From Cyanobium sp. N.Huapi 1H5 (GTDB lineage Bacteria > Cyanobacteriota > Cyanobacteriia > PCC-6307 > Cyanobiaceae): a stretch of DNA of 64,000 nt. Shown here piece after piece: positions 1 to 7,678 of the stretch. The stretch covers positions 124,001-188,000 of the forward strand of contig NZ_JAGQBH010000003.1 in NCBI RefSeq assembly GCF_024345535.1. Reading direction: 5' to 3'. How positions within the stretch are numbered: the stretch's first letter is position 1; the number at the start of each line of letters is the position of its first letter. The notes below the pieces were generated by a model. It saw only the letters and a list, made by a program, of their open reading frames with translations, did not search any database and was not told the origin of the DNA. Position numbers and translations under genes: made by a program.

Positions 1-131
1 TCGTTGAGGCAGGCGGCCGCATCAAGGATGGCGAGCTTGCGGAACGCCACGCGAGCGAAGCTTCCAAAGCGGCGCCCCGGCTTCCCTTCAAAGAGGGCCT
101 GGGTGTCGCGGCAACGAAACAACCTGATCAC
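1..131 (-). CDS. HigB/RelE-like toxin, N-terminal part (cut by window edge)
   Basis: Reading the minus strand from a GTG at 131 gives an open frame of 43 codons running off the window. It begins VIRLFRCRDTQALFEG and continues with RFGSF and RKLAILDAAA. This matches the start of HigB-1 (plasmid-maintenance killer) toxins of the RelE/ParE fold, which are ribosome-dependent mRNA interferases. The partner HigA antitoxin normally lies directly downstream, which here is outside the window. The rest of the gene and its integrity cannot be judged. Confidence 0.6.
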   Translation of the reverse strand, partial: MIRLFRCRDTQALFEGKPGRRFGSFARVAFRKLAILDAAACLN

Positions 132-238
132 ACCGTCACCTTACCCACGCTGGACGTAGGCACGCCAGGCAGTGGGGCCGGGCGAAGGCGATCACGCGCT
201 GACATGGCGGCTCGGATTGCCTGTGTTGCTCCTGTTAC

Positions 239-451
239 AAGTGCCAACCCCGTCTCACCCTCGCCAGGATCCCCATCGACCAACCGCTGATGCTCATCGA
301 GCTGCTGGGCCGCCTCAGCCCCGCCCCCGCGCAGGACATCGCCCGGCAGATCCTGGGAAGCGCGTGGTGGGTCGGGTGCACACCGGCAACGGCATCACCC
401 GCTTTGGCAACGGTGCCTACGCCCTGATCGGCGGCGACGAGTTGAGCGACA
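239..451 (+). pseudogene. 5' fragment of an HNH-HIT nuclease gene (copy A)
   Basis: Translation gives DQPLMLIELLGRLSPAPAQD, then ARQILGSAWWVG, then after a frame change near 378 HTGNGITRFGNGAYALIGGD. This is the N-terminal helical region that precedes the HNH domain in HNH-HIT proteins. The homology stops at about 451, where brnA-derived sequence begins. The segment is a diverged duplicate of 1005-1180, so it is a decayed partial copy and encodes no complete protein. Confidence 0.6.
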
Positions 452-507
452 GGGGGAACGTGAGCGGCCCAGAGTGGGGCTCAGGAGTGATCGAGGCGGA
501 AGCAACG

Positions 508-690
508 TTACTGAGGTTGATCGAGCTTGCGCGGCCCCTTGATCACAGCACGTGCCAGATCGTCATCCGTGATCTCCGGAATCTCGGCATACTCTTCAGG
601 CTGGATCACATGCGCATCCACACGCTGTAGATCCGAGCGAATCGGGTCATCAGGAGAAGTGGTGGCGAAAACGTAGTTGCTCTCTTGCAT
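508..690 (-). pseudogene. brnA: BrnA-like antitoxin, truncated before its ribbon-helix-helix
   Basis: The 60-residue product contains VDAHVIQPEEYAEIPEITDD followed by LARAVIKG, typical of the BrnA N-terminal half. Family members then carry a C-terminal ribbon-helix-helix that binds DNA. Here the frame ends at a TAA right after KLDQPQ. The next codons (RCFRLD) still resemble the first strand of that domain, so this looks like a nonsense-truncated antitoxin. It overlaps the end of brnT by 41 bases, the usual toxin-then-antitoxin order. The truncated protein may no longer autorepress. Whether it still blocks the toxin is unknown. Confidence 0.6.
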
Positions 691-922
691 TGGCCTTACG
701 CATCGAAATGACCTGACGGAAAAAGGAACGCTGGGTGTAGATGATCACGACCATGCGACCCTCAAGCAGACCCAGGCAGACAGTCCGAACCTCACCATAG
801 TCGCGCCGGCGGTCTTCAAACTCCAGCGTCGGCCCGGCAAAGACGCGTTCAGCATCGAGAAAGTCCAGGCCTCGCTGCTCCAGAGTCCGCAGCCGCTTGA
901 GGGGATCAAAGCGGATCACCAC
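650..922 (-). CDS. brnT: BrnT family type II toxin
   Basis: The sequence has the BrnT pattern: FDPLKRLRTLEQRGLDF, then ERVFAGPTLEFEDRRRDYGE, then VRTVCLGLLEGRMVVIIYTQ and a C-terminal ISMRKANARE. BrnT toxins are small RelE-fold ribonucleases that inhibit translation. I chose the GTG at 922 because family proteins begin a few residues before the FDP motif. An upstream in-frame start at 1006 would add 28 residues that do not look like BrnT. The frame is intact although its antitoxin gene is truncated. The gene lies between two decayed copies of an HNH-HIT gene. Confidence 0.75.
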   Translation of the reverse strand: MVIRFDPLKRLRTLEQRGLDFLDAERVFAGPTLEFEDRRRDYGEVRTVCLGLLEGRMVVIIYTQRSFFRQVISMRKANAREQLRFRHHFS

Positions 923-1004
923 CCTGCGTGGCTGGGGTGGAGCCGCTGACTGAATCCGCGAGCTGGGTGAGCATGGTGAAAGAGCGGAGAGAACCTCGAA
1001 AGGC

Positions 1005-1180
1005 AAGTGCCACCCCCCGTCTCACCCCGCCAGGATGCCCCCATGCCCCCGCCCAGGCGCACAACGTGGCCCGACGGATCCTGGGAAGCGCATGGTGGGC
1101 CGGCTTCTCCTTCAACGGCATCACCGCCTAAGGCGATGGCCACGACAGCCTGATTGGCGGCGACGAACTGAGCGATGGCG
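1005..1180 (+). repeat. Diverged duplicate of 239-451
   Basis: Positions 1005-1043 closely match 239-276 (shared core GTCTCACC..CGCCAGGAT). Further on the two share ATCCTGGGAAGCGC, then GGCGGCGACGA with TGAGCGA, with indels between. The two copies bracket brnT/brnA, so the toxin-antitoxin pair sits between partial copies of one gene. Confidence 0.6.
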
Positions 1181-1791
1181 AGCGCGACGCGCTGCTGGAG
1201 CTCTGCCACCCGCGCCTCGATGCCTTCCGCGAGCAGCGCGGCGAGGAGGCGTTTGCCCACCGCAGCCGCCACCGCAGCCCGATCAGTGGCTCGGAAAAAC
1301 CAGGGCGGCTCCGACGCCATCAGCAACCTGCAGGCCCTCTGCTTCCGCTGCAACGCCGACAAGCGCGACGGCTGTTTACCTACGCAAGAGGGCGCACCGA
1401 CTTCCGCGGCGTGCAGGCCAGCTACGGCCACCGCGAAGCGGGCTGTCTGTTCTGCGCGCTGGAGGGCAGCGGCCGGGTGCTGCTGGAGAACGAGGGGCAC
1501 AGCCTGGCGATCCCGCGTCGTAATGGGGCCGACGGGCTGGAGCTGCACCAGCCGGAGTGGAATGCCGTGGTGGAGCTGCTGAAGCTGCGGCGAGAGCAGC
1601 TGAGTGCCCAGGACGCCACGATCAGCGGCTGGGCTGGTTTGCTCAACGCAAGAGGGGGGCTGAACTCAGGCGACGCGGCGGGGCAGACGGTGTTTCATGC
1701 GCACTGGCATCTGATCCCGAGGCGAGAGGGGGATTGCGAGGAGCCGCGGGGTGGGGTGGGAGGGGTGATCTCGTCGAGGCGGGACTACTGA
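1005..1791 (+). pseudogene. Decayed HNH-HIT nuclease gene (copy B)
   Basis: The pieces appear in family order but in different frames. ARRILGSAWWAG is followed by a stop at 1129-1131. Then come LIGGDELSDGERDALLELC and FREQRG, an HNH tail (GGSDAISNLQALCFRCNADK), and a HIT domain (ASYGHREAGCLFCALE, FHAHWHLIPRR) from about 1411. The first HNH cysteine pair and the catalytic histidines that should lie between ISGS and NQGGSD are missing, consistent with a deletion of about 100 bases. A frameshift near 1375-1400 separates HNH from HIT. The HIT part alone is open to 1791, ends in a histidine triad, and might be expressed. Confidence 0.7.
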
Positions 1792-1829
1792 AGACGGCCA
1801 GCCTCAACTCGGCTACGAAGACACAAGTA

Positions 1830-2781
1830 GTGGCCGGATCCGTGCCCTCCTACTGGTGGGGGAACCACAAGCAGACCTACCGGCAGGAGACCGACGGCGG
1901 CTACATCTGGTCGCCGAAGACTCGCAAAGGAGACCGGAAAAACCACACCTACGACAACCTCACCCGCTACCAGCGGGGGAATGTGGTGTTCAGCCATGCC
2001 AATGGGCGCATCAGCCAGCTGGGCTTGGTGTAAACGGCGGCGATCACGGCCACCAAACCGCTGGAGTTCGGCTCATCGGGGGAGAACTGGAGCCAGGAGG
2101 GCTGGCTGGTGCGGGTGAGCTGGCAGCCGCTGCGCCAGGCACTGGTGCCGCAGACGTTCTTTGAGCTGCTGCAACCACTGCTTCCGGAACGCCACAGCCC
2201 GATCAGCACCAGCACAGGCCGAGGCAACCATGGGGTGTACCTGGCGGGGCTGAGCGAAACCCTGGGGCTGATACTGCTGAAGCTGATCGAAGACCACGCC
2301 GATGCAGCGGTGCGGGTGCACCTGGCGGTGCTGGCGGAAGAGGGCGACTACACCGCTGCCCTGCTCGATGACATGCAGCTCTTGCGGGAGGTGCCGAGCA
2401 GCACCGAGCGCGATGCGCTCACCAAGGCGCGGCTGGGGCAGGGGTTGTTTCGCCATCGGGTGGCGGAACTTGAGCCGGCCTGCAGGGTCACGGGCCTGGC
2501 GCGGCAGGAGTTCCTGGTGGCGAGCCACATCAAACCCTGGCGATCCTGCGACAACAGCGAACGGCTGAGCGGATCCAATGGCCTCCTGCTCTCCCCCCAT
2601 GTGGACAAGCTGTTTGATCGCCATTGGATCAGCTTCGATTCAGGCGGCGAGCTGATCTGGCAGCACGAGGCCGCAGGGGGCCTTGCGCTGCTGGGGCATC
2701 CAAGGGGCAAATCTGATCCGGCCGTTCAACCGGGAACAGGAGAACTTTTTGGACGCCCATCGGCAAGACTTGAGGCAATAA
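1830..2781 (+). pseudogene. HNH restriction-type endonuclease, broken by a stop and a frameshift
   Basis: The N-terminal part reads VPSYWWGNHKQTYRQE then GGYIWSPKTRKGD and YDNLTRYQRGNVVFS, a module that precedes HNH domains in putative restriction enzymes. A TAA at 2031-2033 interrupts it. The same frame continues with KPLEFGSSGENWSQEGW and PLLPERHSPI, then the HNH region CRVTG, LVASHIKPW, NGLLLSPHVDKLFD. Near 2697 a one-base shift leads from LALLG into another frame that restores IQGANLIRPFNREQENF and ends at 2779-2781. Two independent lesions make it a pseudogene unless the sequence has errors. Confidence 0.75.
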
Positions 2782-2880
2782 GGAGAGTCAAGGAGGCATG
2801 CGCACGATTCACCACAAAAGGTTATTCTTCCTGTCCTGGACGCATTATCACCGCATGGACCAGGAACTCCACGGTTATCA

Positions 2881-2893
2881 GGGGGGGGGGGGG
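2881..2893. repeat. Homopolymer tract of 13 G
   Basis: An uninterrupted run of 13 G follows TTATCA, 100 bases after the end of the broken HNH gene. No gene spans it, so a phase-variation role is not supported. It is a likely site of sequencing error or length polymorphism. Confidence 0.9.
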
Positions 2894-3291
2894 ACAGCAG
2901 AAGGCATCCGCATAAGGCCCTGAGGATCTAGAGGAACTCGGCAAGGGGGCACGGCTGGAAAGGCGAAATCATCAACTAAGTAAGGCTGAGTGCATCAGAC
3001 AGTCTTACGTAGTGATAAAGACTCCAAGAACGGAGATGCGGTCCAAACTGCTATAGGACGTCCAAGCAGACCATGGCTCTTGTATGTACAGTTGGCCGTG
3101 ATTAATTATCAGGTGTGATATCAGGTTTCAATGACAGCATACAGATCGCATAGTTCGGGGCGTCGACTACAAGGCCAGCTTCTATTTGTCATCAGCGAGG
3201 CATAGGGACGTCACTCGGCTACTCGGCATTTCGCCAAATACCACCAAACGCGCTACCTCAAGGAGTGATGGAAAGAAATTGCAATCACTTG
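2894..3291. other. Non-coding stretch left of the restriction island
   Basis: No convincing gene is visible in either strand. Base composition is clearly lower in G+C than the flanking core genome. There is a short direct repeat of TATCAGG in TTATCAGGTGTGATATCAGG. This appears to be the left flank of the lower-G+C island holding the methyltransferase/McrBC operon. No transposase, integrase or tRNA end was recognised. Confidence 0.6.
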
Positions 3292-3308
3292 CTAGTCACT
3301 GGTATAAT
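3279..3308 (+). promoter_or_regulatory. Possible antisense promoter at the 3' end of mcrC
   Basis: TTGCAA (3279-3284) and a perfect TATAAT (3303-3308) are separated by 18 bases on the plus strand, pointing into the 3' end of mcrC in antisense orientation. This is a sequence match only and could be chance. Confidence 0.25.
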
Positions 3309-4656
3309 TCCTCGACAAGTTTGTCATGACGTCTGAGAGTTCCCCGCACTGCTCGGCGGCATCAGCGAAGCTGCCGCCGAGCAGAAGTACCTCGAGAGTC
3401 GCAACCAACGGGATAGGCAGAATACGTAAACCAGTGGTGTCAGATCCTTCGCCCTCGTGCCACACGACTGTTCGTCGCGGGGCGGGAGGCAGTAACGCAG
3501 GATCGTCGAGCATTGGAGCAATTATGAATGCTGGGATTGGGCAGCCCGAATGACTCAAGCGTCGCAAGCGCTCCGCGTAGAAGAAAAGTTGATACGCGTC
3601 ATCCAAGGTGACCCTAGATGCCATGGGAACGGAGACGCCCCCGCTTGTGTAACGGGCCTTGAACTTGGCGTCTAGGACAGCGATCGGTGACTCGTTTGCG
3701 AAGACGACGGCGTCCGGTCTCACGCGTCGATAGACGTCTCCCATTCCGTCAACCAACGCGTCACTCCGCGTGTGTTGCATCCGCACGACCAAGCCAGTTC
3801 GCTCGGCCAACGCGCTGAGCAGCCTCTGGACGAACCGCTCGAACAGCACGGCCATGTTGAAAAGAGGTAGGTCCGTCTCGCGACCAGGTGAGTCCCCAAC
3901 AGTTCGAGTCCCGAGCAATACTGCCTCAGCGAGTGCCAGGGCGGGCCGGTAGTGCTCCGTTTGCCGCGTGAGCCGGACACGGACATTCTCGAAATGCTCA
4001 CGCGTAGGGACTGGCAGAGGTTCAGCGAGACCCCGCCAAGCGAACTCCTGTCGGTTGGCGCGACGACGGATCGGGCCAGGCGGCTGCATCGGGCGCGCCA
4101 CACTCAGTCCAGTAACGAGGAGGCGATTAAGTAACGCATTGGTGGTCTTAAGCTCGTAATGGCATGTCATTGAGCCGTCAGGCGGTCGAGCCATGTCCTT
4201 TGTCCATTGCGGTCTACCTCGAAGCAGCTGCAGCCGCTCGGTTCGGCTCTGATACTCCTGGCTGATGTGGCGTCGACTAACCAACTCTGTCGCCGCCACC
4301 AGAGCGGCACCAAGCGCTGCGCGAAACAATTCAGGTGGCATACCGAGCTCCATTCCCCCTACCGGCGCCTGTTCCATGCGAATCCCGTTGGCGCCATACA
4401 CCAGCGCAAGAAAGCTGCGAGTCGGTATAGGCGGGGGCGCTAATATCGTTAGGTTGCCGAGTTTGATGGATCCGGCCAGGTGGCGTCGGCGTCGAAATTC
4501 GACCGAACTGCCGACCTCATTGATCGTGAACAAGCGACCCGCTGCGACCCGCTGCGACGCATTGGCTTCGTGTAGGAATGAGATGGGCAGTACAACACGG
4601 TCTTGGATGACCAGCGGCTGGTTATTCGCCAACTTCATCCACGGGGGTATCCGCAT
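3292..4656 (-). CDS. mcrC: McrC-like nuclease subunit of a McrBC-type restriction complex
   Basis: The 454-residue protein has McrC features. The nuclease core of PD-(D/E)XK type appears as RPDAVVF then IAVLDAKFKARY near residues 313-336, followed by DAYQLFFYAERL. In known McrBC complexes McrC binds the McrB ring, stimulates its GTPase and cuts DNA. The ATG at 4656 is preferred because a purine-rich GGAAAC lies upstream; TTG 4680 and ATG 4638 are alternatives. It overlaps the end of mcrB by 35 bases and is the last gene of the five-gene operon. Its G+C is lower than the core genome, consistent with acquisition. Confidence 0.8.
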   Translation of the reverse strand: MRIPPWMKLANNQPLVIQDRVVLPISFLHEANASQRVAAGRLFTINEVGSSVEFRRRRHLAGSIKLGNLTILAPPPIPTRSFLALVYGANGIRMEQAPVGGMELGMPPELFRAALGAALVAATELVSRRHISQEYQSRTERLQLLRGRPQWTKDMARPPDGSMTCHYELKTTNALLNRLLVTGLSVARPMQPPGPIRRRANRQEFAWRGLAEPLPVPTREHFENVRVRLTRQTEHYRPALALAEAVLLGTRTVGDSPGRETDLPLFNMAVLFERFVQRLLSALAERTGLVVRMQHTRSDALVDGMGDVYRRVRPDAVVFANESPIAVLDAKFKARYTSGGVSVPMASRVTLDDAYQLFFYAERLRRLSHSGCPIPAFIIAPMLDDPALLPPAPRRTVVWHEGEGSDTTGLRILPIPLVATLEVLLLGGSFADAAEQCGELSDVMTNLSRNYTSD

Positions 4657-5638
4657 TACCGCTGTTTCCGGTCGGAGCAAGCGCAGCCGACACAGCAGTC
4701 TCGAAAAGCGCCTTAACCGTTGTCAATGAGTCCGGCCGGACAGGAGACCCGCCTTCGTTTAAGAAGCCGGGCAAAACCTCACGAATGGCTTCTCGATCAG
4801 CGTAGAGATACTCCTCAACGAGCGGCAGCACGTCGTAGTACAGCCGATCCAGTAGGTCCCGTATGGGGTCGTCGGTAGAGGCAGGAATGCCCAGCAGCGC
4901 GTGGCCTATCTGGCGGTCCACTTCGATGTCGTGTCGGGCGAGACGAGAGTTGAGCTCGACGAGCAACTTGTCGAGCTCAATGCCATCAACTACAGGAAGC
5001 CAGTCTGGCGTTGTAGCGAGAATCGCTGGCTCCGGAGGGCAGGGGATGAAAGCGAACCGACGTCTAAGCGCTACATCAAGCAGACTAATACTCTTGTCAG
5101 CAGTGTTCATGGTGCCAAGAAGATAAAGATTAGACGGCACCGACTTCTTAACTCTGCGGTCCTGCGCCGACGTGAACTCGATCCCACGCTTATCATGTTC
5201 GATATAGGTGATTAGCTCGCCGAATATGCGGGCGACGTCGCCTCGGTTGATCTCGTCGATCAGCAGTAGAACAGGCCGTGGATCGTTATCTACGGCACTC
5301 TTGATGGCATCGAGAAATACTCCAGGCTTCAGGTCGAAGCCCCCTTCGGCACCAGGCTCTGGACGCCAACCCTCTACAAAGTCCTCGTAGTTATACGAGG
5401 GGTGGAACGTCGTCAAAACGACGGAGTCGTTGCCATTCTCCGCTCGCCAGAGCTCCGCAACCTGTAGCGCGGCACGCGTCTTGCCAGTGCCGGGCGGGCC
5501 GTAAAGCACGACGTTTCGCCTTGCCCTCAGCAGGCGGTTCGCCTCAACAGCGTGCGGGTCGAGATCTGCCGTGAGAGTATCGAATGCGGCTGCAAGCCCG
5601 TCGATCTCAGCTTGGCTGATGGGGTCGTCACTAGGCAT
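4622..5638 (-). CDS. mcrB: McrB-like AAA+ NTPase lacking an N-terminal DNA-binding domain
   Basis: At 338 residues this is the motor only. Walker A GPPGTGKT is at 47-54, FHPSYNYEDFVEGWRP at 79-93, Walker B LLLIDEINRGD at 124-134, the McrB-type MNTADKS at 177-183 and LRRRF at 191-195. McrB rings use GTP to translocate DNA and activate McrC. The classical E. coli protein is longer because an N-terminal domain reads modified DNA. That domain is absent here, so target recognition must come from elsewhere, possibly the winged-helix protein whose gene overlaps this one by 8 bases. Neighbouring methyltransferase genes suggest cutting is controlled by host methylation. Confidence 0.85.
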   Translation of the reverse strand: MPSDDPISQAEIDGLAAAFDTLTADLDPHAVEANRLLRARRNVVLYGPPGTGKTRAALQVAELWRAENGNDSVVLTTFHPSYNYEDFVEGWRPEPGAEGGFDLKPGVFLDAIKSAVDNDPRPVLLLIDEINRGDVARIFGELITYIEHDKRGIEFTSAQDRRVKKSVPSNLYLLGTMNTADKSISLLDVALRRRFAFIPCPPEPAILATTPDWLPVVDGIELDKLLVELNSRLARHDIEVDRQIGHALLGIPASTDDPIRDLLDRLYYDVLPLVEEYLYADREAIREVLPGFLNEGGSPVRPDSLTTVKALFETAVSAALAPTGNSGNADTPVDEVGE

Positions 5639-6398
5639 GCGGCACGATCCAGTTCAAAGCGACTGCGGACACCAGTTCGCCACGAAGGACACGGCGTCGA
5701 GCTTCGAGCGCCATGCAGAAGTTAACGCGGCCGACATAACGGGTAGCTGCGCCCCGGGCAGCTTGAAGCATCTTCATCCCAGTTGTTCTAGTCCAACCCA
5801 ACGGAGTTCCGGTAGAATCCGCCCACGCTTCCCACTGTGCATCAGTGATATCCACCACGCTAGCGCCTGACAGCTGGATGACGGTCCAGGGATTGTATCC
5901 CCTGCCGTCAGTGAAGTTAAGATAGCTTACTAGGTATAATGCCAGGGGATTCGCGAACCACTGCTCGGCCGGATGAATTTCGACCAAATTCTTCCAGAAG
6001 TCGCGAGCAGCGCGGTAGACAGGCGGACCGCCCCTGATTCCTTCGTCAACGAGCACCGCCTGACGAACGAGCTCCTTGGCTGGATCTTCGTCGCTGACGT
6101 TAAGAGCTTGCCAACGGCCAAGCACTGCACGGCCCATATCTGTAATTATATAGGAAGCATTCACCCGCTCAACCAAACCCGTACCGGCAAGATCCGTTAA
6201 TCGCTGCACTACATCACCGCCAGTCAACGAGCCGCCAACCGCAAGGATCTCCAAATTTGCAGGGATCTGTTTGGTGACCCGCATGCTAGTAGCAAACACG
6301 TCGAGTTTAATGCCCTGGCGAGTAGGTGAGTTCTCATTCGGGCCCGTTCGTTCCACTAACCACGACGAAAAGCCATTCAGAACCTTCAGTGCATCCAT
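5631..6398 (-). CDS. Winged-helix protein of the methyltransferase-McrBC operon, function unknown
   Basis: This 255-residue protein is not one I recognise. Residues about 45-95 read as a winged helix: GGDVVQRLTDLAGTGLVERV followed by ASYIITDMGRAVLGRW, the usual recognition helix, wing and terminal strand pattern. The C-terminal half has aromatic-rich segments (YLVSYLNFTDGRGYNPWTVI) and a basic stretch (AARGAATRYVGRV). It starts 8 bases after the second methyltransferase and overlaps mcrB by 8 bases, so the three are translationally linked. The position makes it a candidate DNA-recognition subunit or a regulator of the restriction genes. That role is inferred from context only. Confidence 0.65.
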   Translation of the reverse strand: MDALKVLNGFSSWLVERTGPNENSPTRQGIKLDVFATSMRVTKQIPANLEILAVGGSLTGGDVVQRLTDLAGTGLVERVNASYIITDMGRAVLGRWQALNVSDEDPAKELVRQAVLVDEGIRGGPPVYRAARDFWKNLVEIHPAEQWFANPLALYLVSYLNFTDGRGYNPWTVIQLSGASVVDITDAQWEAWADSTGTPLGWTRTTGMKMLQAARGAATRYVGRVNFCMALEARRRVLRGELVSAVALNWIVPHA

Positions 6399-6406
6399 AC
6401 CAGACC

Positions 6407-7678
6407 TCAGCGTTTAACATCCGCAAGCAATAGGAGCTCGTGCACGTCACGCGCCCTATATCCGCCATAACTTGCATAATTTTTGCGTGGGACCTCGCGA
6501 ACTGAAAGCGATCCGTCAACAAACAGATCGCTTGACAACAGTTCTGAGAGTTGAATGAGCCCGGTATCATCACGGCCCGAGTCGAATCTCGACCAATGGT
6601 TCTTGCCCGTGAAGTAAGAAATCAGTACAGAGTCGACGTCGGCACTAGCGATAAGTGATTTCAGCGCTATAAGGAACTTGCCAGCGCTGCAGAATTCGCT
6701 CGTGAAGTCATCATCCGGATTCTGGCCGCGAACATAGGACAGCTGACTAAAATAAGTCTCTGGGTCCACTAGGTCAGGGTATCGGCAAACAAGGTTCGGA
6801 AGGAAATAATAGGCAGTGTACTGCCGAAAGTTATAAGGAGGATCGATATACATCATCCGGTGGTGCCCAACATGGGTAACGAATGTATTGCTGTCCTCTT
6901 GGCCGACGACGTGACCGCCGGCACCGCCGAGCACTCCATCAAGGGCTGGCGGATGGAGTGTGAGCGGCTTGAATGCACGGCTATCCCAGCTATCTCTGGG
7001 AAAGTCATGGTAAGTACCCTGTGTGTTTGCAACCTTCTCTAGAGCATGGCATGTAACAGCTAGGCACATCCAATGAGCAGGTCCAGGTAGTTTTCCAGCT
7101 GCGCGCCACGCACGTAATTGACTCAAAATCAGGTCGAGACGATGGGCATTCTCGGCGGTCAGGAATCGACGCCGTCCAGTGGTCCCCCGGCTGCTCGTGA
7201 ACGCGCTGTATCGACCTTCCGGACAATATGCATCATAGAAATCAGTTCTTAAATAACTTGGCGATATCTCGTCGGCTTCAATAAGTTGAAGATATCGCAG
7301 CGTAGCAAGAAGGTCTTGATATCTGCGGCGGGCATCATCTGAGTCAAGAAAAGAAAAGCCGGGCCTTCCAAGAAGGGAACCCAACTGGTTCTTCGCCTCA
7401 AAACGCAGAATAGCCGCCCTCCGTTCACTCACCAGTGAATCGAGTGGAAACCGTGGAATTAGGGTCGGCTGGAGGTACGCATGCCCGAAGGCAGATGTCA
7501 GGGGATTAACGTCATTGGCTGAAACTGTGTAGCCGGCTTCCTTAAAGGCCATTGATACTGCAAGACTGCCAGCAAAGACATCAAGTACACGATCACCTGG
7601 CACACAGCGCTGTGCTGTCACGTCGAGAATGGTGTCGAGCAGTGCCGTCTTGTTACCCAGGTATCGACTAAGCAGCAT
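6407..7678 (-). CDS. D12-class N6-adenine DNA methyltransferase (second of two)
   Basis: The 423-residue protein opens with RYLGNKTALLDTI. The AdoMet-binding motif I is VLDVFAGSLAVS at 31-42 and the catalytic motif IV is DPPYN at 279-283, followed by QYTAYYFLPNL. Motif I before IV with a long intervening region fits alpha-class enzymes, whose target-recognition region lies between. The reaction is methyl transfer to adenine N6. Motif I has L where FxGxG enzymes have the last glycine. The gene overlaps the upstream methyltransferase by 11 bases. It presumably protects host DNA from the McrBC-like nuclease encoded downstream. Confidence 0.8.
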   Translation of the reverse strand: MLLSRYLGNKTALLDTILDVTAQRCVPGDRVLDVFAGSLAVSMAFKEAGYTVSANDVNPLTSAFGHAYLQPTLIPRFPLDSLVSERRAAILRFEAKNQLGSLLGRPGFSFLDSDDARRRYQDLLATLRYLQLIEADEISPSYLRTDFYDAYCPEGRYSAFTSSRGTTGRRRFLTAENAHRLDLILSQLRAWRAAGKLPGPAHWMCLAVTCHALEKVANTQGTYHDFPRDSWDSRAFKPLTLHPPALDGVLGGAGGHVVGQEDSNTFVTHVGHHRMMYIDPPYNFRQYTAYYFLPNLVCRYPDLVDPETYFSQLSYVRGQNPDDDFTSEFCSAGKFLIALKSLIASADVDSVLISYFTGKNHWSRFDSGRDDTGLIQLSELLSSDLFVDGSLSVREVPRKNYASYGGYRARDVHELLLLADVKR

